Assembly: GCF_040126175.1 (NCBI RefSeq)
Contig: NZ_CP155828.1
Span: 620,001 to 684,000 of the forward strand
Reading direction: 5' to 3'
Length of the DNA: 64,000 nucleotides
From: Candidatus Phytoplasma solani
GTDB lineage: Bacteria; Bacillota_I; Bacilli_A; Acholeplasmatales; Acholeplasmataceae
In this document: piece after piece, positions 28,400 through 37,631 of the stretch
Position numbering within the stretch: position 1 is the stretch's first letter
How the letters are laid out: the number at the start of each line of letters is the position of its first letter
Notes under the pieces: generated by a model
What the model was told of the DNA's origin: nothing
The model's input: only the letters and a program-made list of their open reading frames with translations
Database searches by the model: none
Translations under genes and position numbers: made by a program

Positions 28400-29039
28400 A
28401 TTAATCGTTTTTGAAGGATTAGATGGCAGCGGAAAAACTACTTTAATTAAACAATTAAAAAAATATTTCAAAAACCAAAACAAAAAAGTAATTTTGTGTC
28501 AAGGATTAGGAAGTTCTTCAATTGGTAAACCAATTAGAAATTTATTTTTACATCAAACAAATTTATCACCCAATACTAGATTTTTACTTAGTTTAACTAA
28601 CATGCTCCAAACCCAAGAAGAGCTCATTATTCCTGGTTTATCCAAAAATTACATTGTTTTAGTCGACCGTTGGTATGATTCTTCTTTTGCTTATCAAGGT
28701 GATGATATAAATCTTGATTATGGCGACAAAATATTAACTTCAAAATTCATAAATCATTTCTTAATTAAACCTAATTTAACTATTTATCTAGATATTGACC
28801 CTACAATAGGGTTAAAAAGAAAACAAACTCAACTCAATCATAAATTAGATTTAATCGAACAAAAACCCTTAATTTATTTTCAAAATGTTCGCAAAAATTA
28901 CTTAAACCAACACAAATACTGTAATAATCCAAATTGCGAACACGAAAATTGCAATAGTTTTTTAATTAATGCAACACAATCTAAAAATAAAATTTTCAAA
29001 CAAATAATTAAGATTTTAACCATTAAAAAAATATTTTAA
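28389..29039 (+). CDS. tmk: Thymidylate kinase
   Basis: Phosphorylates dTMP to dTDP. P-loop EGLDGSGKTT at residues 9-18, VDRWYDSSFAYQG (DRx motif, about 92-104), and YLDIDPTIGLKRK near 133-145. 216 residues is normal. Unusual: residues 178-188 contain three Cys spaced four apart (CNNPNCEHENC), absent in the second tmk of this window. It is translationally linked to the gene before it by an 11-base overlap. Confidence 0.93.
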   Translation: MTNKLIVFEGLDGSGKTTLIKQLKKYFKNQNKKVILCQGLGSSSIGKPIRNLFLHQTNLSPNTRFLLSLTNMLQTQEELIIPGLSKNYIVLVDRWYDSSFAYQGDDINLDYGDKILTSKFINHFLIKPNLTIYLDIDPTIGLKRKQTQLNHKLDLIEQKPLIYFQNVRKNYLNQHKYCNNPNCEHENCNSFLINATQSKNKIFKQIIKILTIKKIF

Positions 29040-29063
29040 ATTTTCAAAAAAAGGTAATAAAAA

Positions 29064-29516
29064 ATGACAAATTCATTAACTTTTTTATCTCAAACAAAAA
29101 ATTTCATCAAACGCCACCACCTACAAATTGATTTATTAAAAACAATAATTGATAAAAACAACATACAAATCAATAAATTATTTAACCTTTTGCCATCTAA
29201 AAACTCTTATTCAGATATTTATTTTGAAATAGAACTAGAAATTCAAGAACTTTTAGCAGACAACGAGGAACTCCAACACAAAATTGAAATCATCCAAGAA
29301 TATTACATTGTAGGTTTTCAAAAATTGAAAGAAAAATTAATTTCTTTAAATCAACATCAAAGATTGTATGAAATTGATTCAATCCATCTTTACAATCACA
29401 TTTGTAAAAATATTTTTGAGCTTAATTTTTACTCCCGTGTTTATTTAGATTCATCTTTTTTATATGGGTTAACTTCTTTCACAATTAACATTTTAAAAAA
29501 ATATAATAAAAATTAA
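29064..29516 (+). CDS. Hypothetical PMU protein
   Basis: 150 residues, mostly predicted helical, with charged stretches such as EIELEIQELLADNEELQHK that suggest a coiled coil at about residues 52-80. No membrane segment or signal. It lies 24 bases after tmk with its own AAAGG site, in the PMU-A operon. Not recognised. Confidence 0.6.
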   Translation: MTNSLTFLSQTKNFIKRHHLQIDLLKTIIDKNNIQINKLFNLLPSKNSYSDIYFEIELEIQELLADNEELQHKIEIIQEYYIVGFQKLKEKLISLNQHQRLYEIDSIHLYNHICKNIFELNFYSRVYLDSSFLYGLTSFTINILKKYNKN

Positions 29517-29539
29517 ACAAATAGGAGAAATAAAATAAA

Positions 29540-29779
29540 ATGAGTAAAAAAACAAGCAAAAAAATTAAATCATTAACTAAAACCGCCAAACCTTACAGAG
29601 AGAAGGTACAAGATTACACAGAGAATGCGCAAGAATACACAGCGGAGGCACAAGAATGCGTATCTTTGACGCAAGAATACACAGCGATGGCACAAAGATA
29701 CACAACCTATGCGCAAGAATACACAGTAAAAGCACAACAATTAGAAAATGAAATTGAAAGATTAAAAAAGGAAATATAA
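29540..29779 (+). CDS. Heptad-repeat coiled-coil protein
   Basis: 79 residues. After a basic start (SKKTSKKIKSLTKTAK) there are six copies of a seven-residue unit, consensus AQEYTAE, with Ala and Tyr/Cys at heptad a and d positions. It ends QLENEIERLKKEI, a regular coiled coil. The whole repeat array is one amphipathic helix. The start has AGGAGAAATAAAATAAA upstream. The DNA repeat (29606-29731) is shared with the gene at 51518. Function unknown; probable oligomerisation module. Confidence 0.7.
   Translation: MSKKTSKKIKSLTKTAKPYREKVQDYTENAQEYTAEAQECVSLTQEYTAMAQRYTTYAQEYTVKAQQLENEIERLKKEI
29606..29731 (+). repeat. Six 21-bp tandem repeats
   Basis: Units of exactly 21 bases starting at 29606, 29627, 29648, 29669, 29690 and 29711. 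Consensus is GCGCAAGAATACACAGCGG plus AG. The units at 29627 and 29690 occur without change at about 51716 and 51737 in another gene. Confidence 0.85.
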
Positions 29780-29781
29780 AA

Positions 29782-30396
29782 ATGAATATAATCAAAGAAA
29801 CAACCGACAAATATGGTTATAGAATAATCAAAGAAACTAATTCACAAAACCAATTAATCAAAGAAATCGCATTCCGCCCCAACACCGAAACAATTTGGCA
29901 CATCACCGAATATAACCCCCAAACAGGAAACGAAACCAAATCAACCTACTACAAATCCGACGGCACAACAATTTGGCACATCGACGAATTCGACCCAAAA
30001 ACAGGAACCAAAACCAAAGAAACCTGGTACAACTCCGACGGAAAAACACTTCATTCCATCACCAAATACGACCTTGAAACAGGTAAAAAAATCAAACACA
30101 CCAGCTACAAAGAAGATGGTGAATTCCTTTTCATCGCCAAATACGACCCCAAAACAGGTAATCAAATCAAATACACCAGCTACGGCATTCATGCCTCAAC
30201 CATTAGTTGCATCAAAGAATACAACCCCCAAACAGGAAACGAAACCAAAGAAACCTGGTACAACTCCGACGGAAAAACAATCGACCACATCTACGAATAC
30301 GACCCTTTCCTCAAAAGAACCTATTACCACGATGACGGTAAGACAATTTGGTATATCACCGAATTCAACTGGTTTGGTTGTTTTTTGGGGTATTGA
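29782..30396 (+). CDS. DUF2963 repeat protein, 3'-truncated
   Basis: 204 residues. About six DUF2963 units, each like EYNPQTGNETK followed by a DGKTIWHI-type segment. No signal peptide. It begins NIIKETTDKYGYRIIKETN as in the copy at 15003. At about 30366 the sequence becomes the antisense of a sigma-factor gene, so the last ten residues (WFGCFLGY end) are foreign and the true C-terminus is lost. It starts 2 bases after the coiled-coil gene and is coupled to it. Confidence 0.75.
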   Translation: MNIIKETTDKYGYRIIKETNSQNQLIKEIAFRPNTETIWHITEYNPQTGNETKSTYYKSDGTTIWHIDEFDPKTGTKTKETWYNSDGKTLHSITKYDLETGKKIKHTSYKEDGEFLFIAKYDPKTGNQIKYTSYGIHASTISCIKEYNPQTGNETKETWYNSDGKTIDHIYEYDPFLKRTYYHDDGKTIWYITEFNWFGCFLGY

Positions 30397-30678
30397 AGGT
30401 GAGTGGCTTTTTCTTATTAGTTCTCTGATTTCCGATTTGATGGTGGGAGTAGCGTAGGCGATAAAGTCGTAACCTAAATCTTGGTAATTATTGAGGGCTT
30501 TGATTAATCCTAAAATCCCTTCTTGATATAAATCTTCTTTGGTTAAAACTCGAGGATAATATTTAAATTGATAAGTTAGTTTTTTGACTAAAGATAAATG
30601 AAGTTCGATTAATTGATTACGAATTTCTAAATTCTTTTTATTTTTTAAAAAATCTTTAAATAATTTTTGTCTTAACAT
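30366..30678 (-). pseudogene. PMU sigma factor, N-terminal half only
   Basis: Starts MLRQKLFKDFLKNKKNLEI at 30678 and carries sigma region 2 (KEDLYQEGILGLIKALNNY, YDFIAYATPTIKSEIREL). It ends at SHSPSIPQKTTKP, where it meets the DUF2963 gene head-on. The intact relative is at 50878-51513. Region 4 (promoter -35 recognition) is missing. Confidence 0.8.
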
Positions 30679-30811
30679 TTTAATCCTTTCTAAAAACGTT
30701 TTTAGAAAAGATATGAAATTATTTTTTAGTCTTGGAAAAGAAAAAAAGACTAACTTAATAGTTAGTCTTAAAGAATTTTTAAAAAACAAAAAGTGTCTAA
30801 ACTTTTGGAAC
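30679..30811 (-). promoter_or_regulatory. Sigma-factor leader (MITE-type) with hairpin
   Basis: Same leader as 50754-50877: terminal motif TGTTCC outermost at 30811 and then TTTAGACAC (one base differs). An AGACTAACT hairpin lies at about 30747-30770, then TTCATATCTTTTC, and a ribosome site before the ATG at 30678. Confidence 0.65.
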
Positions 30812-31809
30812 ACCTCAGAGACATCTTTAACTGTATTAACAGATACTTTAACAACACTTTCAACAGCAAGAACTGTTCCTTTACTAATATTTTCAGCTAC
30901 ATCCAAAGGATTTTCTACTTCTTTATAGTTGTTTTCGTTAAAAACATTTTTACCTAATTCATTAAAAACATTAACAGGATAACTAGTTGCTTTTCCAAAA
31001 GTTTTCCAAGCTTCTCTAAACTTCCTTTGGCTAAATTATTTACTACTGGAATATCATCAACTACATCAGTACAACTCATTATAAAATCTTCTACTTTGCT
31101 AATAACTGCACTAGCTGCTTCTAAAGTATCAGGGTTTTGTTCTAAAATATCACCTACAAGATTAACTAATTGCTCACTTGCAATCCCTGAAGCACCAGTA
31201 ATTAAAAAATTACCAAAACTTACGTCTTTCACTGCTTTTTTAGTTACTTTTTGGGCTATTTTTTAAAAATTTTTTTGGTGGTAATTTTTTTAATCCTGGT
31301 AATTTCCATATTAAATAAAATCCGAGATTATCGTTATTTTTAGCATGTTTTGCTTTTAAAATATCATGATGTTGTAAAAAATCAACTTCTGGCATCCTCC
31401 AAAAACAATAAATATGAGAAGAACCATTGCCTAACCATCTTAAATCAACAAAATCATAATTTTTATCTCTTTCGTTTCGAGTGCCACCATCAAAATAAAC
31501 AGCAATTAAATCATCATCGCTATCTTTGATATACCAATGAATCGAGCCATATTGAGTAGAGTTATAAGAAGGAGAGTTAGAAACAAAACCGTTAAAATTG
31601 GGATTGATATATTTTTGAATATAACTTAAAACATCATTGTTATTAGCATTTTGAGGTAAAGCCACGTGAATAATCTCAGTTTTTCTGATGATTCTTTCAG
31701 AAAATTCATTATCTCGAAGAGCAAAAACTTGATTTTTAAAAATTAACAAAAAGAAAAAAGATAACAATAAAATAACTTTTTGAGAAAAAACAATTTTTTT
31801 CCTAAACAT
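30812..31809 (-). pseudogene. Secreted protein, copy 1 of the tandem family, broken
   Basis: The first 157 codons match the 285-residue proteins at 34299 and 37632: signal peptide ending QVFA, then LRDNEFSERIIRKTE. After KHAKN about 25 residues are replaced by an unrelated segment (DNLGFYLIWKLPGLKKL). A one-base shift at the A/T run near 31265 throws KIAQKVTKKAVKDVSFG out of frame, and a second shift near 31020 follows. The C-terminal region then continues (TSYPVNVFNELGKNVFNE, DVAENISKGT, TVKDVSE) beyond where the other copies end. The sigma leader truncates it at 30812. Confidence 0.75.
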
Positions 31810-32997
31810 AGAATAAACTTAAACCTCCTAAAAAATTATTTTTTTATTTGATAAAATATTTAATAAAAATGAATAAAATAAAACCAATATTTAAAAAAAT
31901 AACTAGAATGAAAAATTTATTATCCTAAAAGATTTTTATTGCCTTCTTTCCTTTAATAATTTAATTATATATTTTTTATACAATTGGTTTTTGGTTGACT
32001 TTTTTTATATCAGCTCATATTTTTTTAATATCATGTATTTTGAAACTAATAAAAATATATAATCATATATTATTATAACACTAAGTAAAAAAATGTTTAA
32101 ATAAATTTTGGGTGAAGGGATTATGTGACTAAGAAAATCTAATAAAAAAAGACTTATAAACAATAAGTCTTTTAATTAGTGAAAATGTAAAAAGTTTTGA
32201 TTTTAATGGAAATTCAAAACATTATTCAAATACTGCTTTTTTTCATTCTAAGTTTTTTATGTATAATAAGTCAAAAAAATAAATAAATATTTCATCTTAT
32301 TTTTTTAATGAAATAATTTACAATACTTACAATAATATATCAAAATTTTTTTAAATTTAATTATGAAAGCGAAATATTATTTTATAAATAATTTTATCAA
32401 TAATTTTGACTATTTTAGATGTTATAAAAAAACATAATTTTTATCAACAAATAAATAAAAATTATATCTATTATTATTTCTAGATTAATATTAATTTTTA
32501 ATATATTCATTATTTGTAATCTCTTTTTATGTAAAAAACGGGCTGCACGCCATCAAAAGGAACCATTTAAAAATTAAATTTGAGGATAAATAAAAAAAAA
32601 TATTTATTCTCAAAATCAAACTATTTATTAATTGCTTTTATTCTAGCTAAAAAAATAAATTATCAACAAAAAATAAAAATATTTTGAAAATTTTTATCAT
32701 TATTTTAATAAAGCACTTTTTTTTGTAATGATAAAAAAATACTAATTTAGCAACTACTCTATTCTTTAATTTTTTTATTATTTCTGTAAAAGAACATAAA
32801 CGCCAATCACACTATAATTGTTTAAAAATACACTTTTAAATTAGCAAATTAATAATTCAATCAGCTTATTATAATCGAAACAATTAGGAAGAGAGAGCGC
32901 ATAACTAATTCAAAACTTTTTTTTTGTAAATTCTGTTGCTAAAGAACAATATTATAACCAGAAACTGTAATCAGAATTATTAAAAAATTTAAACAAA
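31810..32997. other. Non-coding upstream block, copy 1
   Basis: About 1.19 kb without a convincing gene. It holds the secreted-protein leader on the minus strand: AGGAGG ribosome site near 31827, TATAAT at 31974-31979, and a conserved GGAAAGAAGG. A hairpin terminator lies at 32147-32173. A C/G-containing island GGGCTGCACGCC near 32541 is unusual in this AT-rich stretch. The block is repeated almost unchanged at 35157-36348. Confidence 0.6.
32147..32173 (-). terminator. Hairpin terminator of the rarA unit (copy 1)
   Basis: AAAAGACTTAT (32147-32157) and ATAAGTCTTTT (32163-32173) with a 5-base loop. The minus strand is followed by further T. It lies between rarA and the next secreted-protein leader. 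Further copies are near 35497-35523, 38830-38856 and 41528-41552 (one mismatch). Confidence 0.7.
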
Positions 32998-34242
32998 TTA
33001 TATATTTTGTTTAAAGTTTTCATGTATTTTATTAATTTTTTTTTCATACTCACTGTGTAATTTAGGTCTATAATAAATCAATTTTTTTATTTCTTGCGGT
33101 AAATATTGTTGATTAACATAATCATTTGGAAAATCATGAGGATATTTATAACCAAAACCAATACCTAATTTGCTTGCTGAATTATAACTAGTATCTTGTA
33201 AATGTTTTGGTATATTAAAAACATTACCTTTTAGAATATCTTCATAAGCTTTATTAGTTGCTAAATAAGCACTATTTGATTTTTCACTTAAACACATTTC
33301 GATAATTACTAACCCTAAAGGAATACGTCCTTCTGGTAATCCAATTTGACGAAAAGCATCAATTGCTGTTTTTACATGTACAATAATCATTGGATTGGCT
33401 AATCCAATATCTTCATAAGCGGTAATTAACATTCTTCTTAATAAAGCTTCATGATCGCCACTGGCTAATAATCTTGCAAAATAATGTAAAGCTGCATCAA
33501 CATCGCTACCTCGAATAGATTTTTGTAACGCTGATTTTAAATTATGATGTTCATCGTTATTTTTAAAATTTGTTAAATTAGCTGATGAAGAAATTTGTTT
33601 AATAATTTTTGTTGTAATTTGTTCTTTAGGATATAAATGTAAGCACAGTTCTAACATATTTATGGCAATACGTAAATCTCCGTTAGAAAATTGACAAATT
33701 AATAATAAAGAATCTTTTAGAATGTTTAATGGTAATTTTTTATTAATAATCAACTTATTCAAGCCTTTTAACATTTCTTCGATCGTAATTCTTTCTAATT
33801 TAATGATATTGGCTCTTGAACGAACACTCGGATTAATTACAAAATATGGATTTTCAGTAGTACAAGCAAACATAATTAAATGACCGTTTTCTAAGTATTG
33901 TAATAAAATATCTTGACGATCTTTATTCATTCTATGAATTTCTTCTACAATAATAATAAATTTTTTAAAATTTAATGCTTTTTGAATAATTTTTTCTAAC
34001 TTGGTTTTTTTATCAATTGTAGCATTAAAAATATCATATTCAATTTGTAAATCATTAGCTAATGCCTGGGCAAGGCTGCTTTTTCCAATACCTGGAACAC
34101 CATAAAAAATTAAAGAACTAGCATAATTATTTTTTAACATTCTCGAAATAATACCGTTTTGATCATTAATAAGATGACTTTGTCCAATGATATCAGTTAT
34201 TGTTGACGGGCGTAAAGCAAATGCTAATGGTTTTTTAAACAT
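32998..34242 (-). CDS. rarA: Replication-associated recombination protein RarA (canonical copy)
   Basis: AAA+ ATPase of the RarA/MgsA/WRNIP1 family, acting at stalled forks. Walker A GVPGIGKSS is at about residues 48-56. Walker B reads VEEIHRMNK (about 98-106), where most RarA proteins have DEIHRFNK. TTENPYFVINPSVRSRA is sensor 1 with the arginine region. The C-terminal oligomerisation part has the family motif LGIGFGYKYPHDFPN and QQYLP. 414 residues is normal. It lies 56 bases after the secreted-protein gene on the same strand. Confidence 0.93.
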   Translation of the reverse strand: MFKKPLAFALRPSTITDIIGQSHLINDQNGIISRMLKNNYASSLIFYGVPGIGKSSLAQALANDLQIEYDIFNATIDKKTKLEKIIQKALNFKKFIIIVEEIHRMNKDRQDILLQYLENGHLIMFACTTENPYFVINPSVRSRANIIKLERITIEEMLKGLNKLIINKKLPLNILKDSLLLICQFSNGDLRIAINMLELCLHLYPKEQITTKIIKQISSSANLTNFKNNDEHHNLKSALQKSIRGSDVDAALHYFARLLASGDHEALLRRMLITAYEDIGLANPMIIVHVKTAIDAFRQIGLPEGRIPLGLVIIEMCLSEKSNSAYLATNKAYEDILKGNVFNIPKHLQDTSYNSASKLGIGFGYKYPHDFPNDYVNQQYLPQEIKKLIYYRPKLHSEYEKKINKIHENFKQNI

Positions 34243-34298
34243 TTTTTTTCCTTTGTGTATTTGAATTTTAATTTAAATTTTTTTATAAATATATTTTA

Positions 34299-35156
34299 TC
34301 AAATTTTAATATTAATATTGTAATTATCTGTCCTTTTACTTTTAATGTTGATAAGCGCTTTGGTTCTCGTTCCTTTGGCTAAATTATTTACTACTAGAAT
34401 ATCATCAACTACATCAGTACAACTCATTATAAAATCTTCTACTTTGCTAATAGCTGCACTAGCTGCTTCTAAAGTATCAGGGTTTTGTTCTAAAATATCA
34501 CCTACAAGATTAACTAATTGCTCGCTTGCAATCCCTGAAGCACCAGTAATTAAAAAATTACCAAAACTTACGTCTTTCACTGCTTTTTTAGTTACTTTTT
34601 GGGCTATTTTTTTCATAATTTCTTTAATGGTGAATTTTTTGAGTTTTTTACTTCCCATTATCTTTTGCAACAGAGGATTAGTATTTTTAGCATGTTTTGC
34701 TTTTAAAATATCATGATGTTGTAAAAAATCAACTTCTGGCATCCTCCAAAAACAATACATATGAGAAGAACCATTGCCTAACCATCTTAAATCAACAAAA
34801 TCATAATTTTTATCTCTTTCGTTTCGAGTGCCACCATCAAAATAAACAGCAATTAAATCATCATCGCTATCTTTGATATACCAATGAATCGAGCCATATT
34901 GAGTAGAGTTATAAGAAGGAGAGTTAGAAACAAAACCGTTAAAATTGGGATTGATATATTTTTGAATATAACTTAAAACATCATTGTTATTAGCATTTTG
35001 AGGTAAAGCCACGTGAATAATCTCAGTTTTTCTGATGATTCTTTCAGAAAATTCATTATCTCGAAGAGCAAAAACTTGATTTTTAAAAATTAACAAAAAG
35101 AAAAAAGATAACAATAAAATAACTTTTTGAGAAAAAACAATTTTTTTCCTAAACAT
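34299..35156 (-). CDS. Putative secreted protein, tandem family copy 2
   Basis: 285 residues. A signal peptide of about 31 residues (basic MFRKKIVFSQK, hydrophobic core, cleavage near QVFA). The mature part has a core with HWYIKDSDDDLIAVYFDGG and DFVDLRWLGNGSS (about 90-140). A helical C-terminal part follows (IAQKVTKKAVKDVSFG, SEQLVNLVGDILEQNPDT). The last 25 residues (GTRTKALINIKSKR end) replace the longer tail seen in copy 1, so this copy may itself be shortened. Strong AGGAGG site 14 bases before ATG. Not recognised; candidate secreted virulence protein. Confidence 0.7.
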   Translation of the reverse strand: MFRKKIVFSQKVILLLSFFFLLIFKNQVFALRDNEFSERIIRKTEIIHVALPQNANNNDVLSYIQKYINPNFNGFVSNSPSYNSTQYGSIHWYIKDSDDDLIAVYFDGGTRNERDKNYDFVDLRWLGNGSSHMYCFWRMPEVDFLQHHDILKAKHAKNTNPLLQKIMGSKKLKKFTIKEIMKKIAQKVTKKAVKDVSFGNFLITGASGIASEQLVNLVGDILEQNPDTLEAASAAISKVEDFIMSCTDVVDDILVVNNLAKGTRTKALINIKSKRTDNYNINIKI

Positions 35157-36348
35157 AGAATAAACTTAAACCTCCTAAAAAATTATTTTTTTATTTGATA
35201 AAATATTTAATAAAAATGAATAAAATAAAACAAATATTTAAAAAAATAACTAGAATGAAAAATTTATTATCCTAAAAGATTTTTGTTACCTTCTTTCCTT
35301 TAATAATTTAATTATATATTTTTTATACAATTGGTTTTTGGTTGGGGTTGTTTTTTGATATCAACTCATATCTTTTGAATGTTATTTATTTTGAAACTAA
35401 TAAATATATATAATCATATATTATTGTAACACTAAATAAAAAAAATGTTTAAATAAATTTTGGGTGAAGGGATTATGTGACTAAGAAAATCTAATAAAAA
35501 AAGACTTATAAACAATAAGTCTTTTAATCAGTGAAAATGTAAAAAGTTTTGATTTTAATGGAAATTCAAAACATTATTCAAATACTGCTTTTTTTCATTC
35601 TAAGTTTTTTATGTATAATAAGTCAAAAAAATAAATAAATATTTCATCTTATTTTTTTAATGAAATAATTTACAATACTTACAATAATATATCAAAATTT
35701 TTTTAAATTTAATTATGAAAGCGAAATATTATTTTATAAATAATTTTATCAATAATTTTGTCTATTTTAGATGTTATAAAAAAACATAATTTTTATCAAC
35801 AAATAAATAAAAATTATATCTATTATTATTTCTAGATTAATATTAATTTTTAATATATTCATTATTTGTAATCTCTTTTTATGTAAAAAACGGGCTGCAC
35901 GCCATCAAAAGGAACCATTTAAAAATTAAATTTGAGGATAAATAAAAAAAAAATATTTATTCTCAAAATCAAACTATTTATTAATTGCTTTTATTCTAGC
36001 TAAAAAAATAAATTATCAACAAAAAATAAAAATATTTTGAAAATTTTTATCATTATTTTAATAAAGCACTTTTTTTTGTAATGATAAAAAAATACTAATT
36101 TAGCAACTACTCTATTCTTTAATTTTTTTATTATTTCTGTAAAAGAACATAAACGCCAATCACACTATAATTGTTTAAAAATACACTTTTAAATTAGCAA
36201 ATTAATAATTCAATCAGCTTATTATAATCGAAACAATTAGGAAGAGAGAGCGCATAACTAATTCAAAACTTTTTTTGTAAATTCTGTTGCTAAAGAACAA
36301 TATTATAACCAGAAACTGTAATCAGAATTATTAAAAAATTTAAACAAA
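35157..36348. other. Non-coding upstream block, copy 2
   Basis: Near-exact repeat of 31810-32997: same leader, terminator hairpin near 35497-35523 and C/G island near 35890. Differences are few, mainly A-run lengths and the segment around 35345-35400. No gene seen. Confidence 0.6.
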
Positions 36349-37575
36349 TTATATATTTTGTTTAAAGTTTTCGTGTATTTTATTAATTTTTTTTTCATAC
36401 TCACTGTGTAATTTAGGTATATAATAAATTCTTTTTTTTGGATTTATTGTTGATGATAAAATTTTTTCTAATTTACATTTTTTTGGTGGCAATAAGTATT
36501 TATTATAATTAACAAAATTATTCGAAGAATTTTGATAATTTTTTAATTTTTCTCTGGATTCTAAATAAGCTTTTTCATAAGCTTTATTAGTCGCTAAATA
36601 AGCACTATTTGATTTTTCGCTTAAACACATTTCAATAATTACTAATCCTAAAGGAATACGTCCTTCTGGTAATCCAATTTGACGAAAAGCATCAATTGCT
36701 GTTTTTACATGTACAATAATCATTGGATTGGCTAATCCAATATCTTCATAAGCGGTAATTAACATTCTTCTTAATAAAGCTTCATGATCGCCACTGGCTA
36801 ATAATCTTGCAAAATAATGTAAAGCTGCATCAACATCGCTACCTCGAATAGATTTTTGTAACGCTGATTTTAAATTATGATGTTCATCATTATTTTTAAA
36901 ATTTGTTAAATTAGCTGATGAAGAAATTTGTTTAATAATTTTTGTTGTAATTTGTTCTTTAGGATATAAATGTAAACATAGTTCTAACATATTTATGGCA
37001 ATACGTAAATCTCCGTTAGAAAATTGACAAATTAATAATAAAGAATCTTTTAGAATGTTTAATGGTAATTTTTTATTAATAATCAACTTATTCAAGCCTT
37101 TTAACATTTCTTCGATCGTAATTCTTTCTAATTTAATGATATTGGCTCTTGAACGAACACTCGGATTAATTACAAAATATGGATTTTCAGTAGTACAAGC
37201 AAACATAATTAAATGACCGTTTTCTAAGTATTGTAATAAAATATCTTGACGATCTTTATTCATTCTATGAATTTCTTCTACAATAATAATAAATTTTTTA
37301 AAATTTAATGCTTTTTGAATAATTTTTTCTAACTTGGTTTTTTTATCAATTGTAGCATTAAAAATATCATATTCAATTTGTAAATCATTAGCTAATGCCT
37401 GGGCAAGGCTGCTTTTTCCAATACCTGGAACACCATAAAAAATTAAAGAACTAGCATAATTATTTTTTAACATTCTCGAAATAATACCGTTTTGATCATT
37501 AATAAGATGACTTTGTCCAATGATATCAGTTATTGTTGACGGGCGTAAAGCAAATGCTAATGGTTTTTTAAACAT
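36349..37575 (-). CDS. rarA: RarA with a replaced C-terminal segment
   Basis: 408 residues. Identical in reading to the first copy up to SAYLATNKAYE (about residue 333) and again over the last 24 residues (PKLHSEYEKKINKIHENF end). In between, about 50 residues are unrelated (KAYLESREKLKNYQNSSNN, YNKYLLPPKKCKLEK). The family motif GYKYPHDFPN plus QQYLP is lost. AAA+ motifs are intact, so ATP hydrolysis may persist but tetramer formation may not. It is 56 bases after its secreted-protein gene. Confidence 0.85.
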   Translation of the reverse strand: MFKKPLAFALRPSTITDIIGQSHLINDQNGIISRMLKNNYASSLIFYGVPGIGKSSLAQALANDLQIEYDIFNATIDKKTKLEKIIQKALNFKKFIIIVEEIHRMNKDRQDILLQYLENGHLIMFACTTENPYFVINPSVRSRANIIKLERITIEEMLKGLNKLIINKKLPLNILKDSLLLICQFSNGDLRIAINMLELCLHLYPKEQITTKIIKQISSSANLTNFKNNDEHHNLKSALQKSIRGSDVDAALHYFARLLASGDHEALLRRMLITAYEDIGLANPMIIVHVKTAIDAFRQIGLPEGRIPLGLVIIEMCLSEKSNSAYLATNKAYEKAYLESREKLKNYQNSSNNFVNYNKYLLPPKKCKLEKILSSTINPKKRIYYIPKLHSEYEKKINKIHENFKQNI

Positions 37576-37631
37576 TTTTTTTCCTTTGTGTATTTGAATT
37601 TTAATTTAAATTTTTTTATAAATATATTTTA

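Noticed and set aside
30196-30906. 236-codon frame joining secreted-protein tail and sigma factor
   Set aside because: It is a chance fusion across the sigma leader. The sigma part has its own ATG at 30678, and the first part is the displaced C-terminus of the broken secreted protein.
32541-32570. C/G-containing island possibly marking a small RNA (copy near 35890)
   Set aside because: Only a three-base stem can be drawn, and no promoter or terminator frames it closely. Repetition is explained by the tandem duplication.
34345-34716. 123-codon plus-strand frame (also at 37678-38049)
   Set aside because: Antisense shadow of the secreted-protein gene, duplicated with it.
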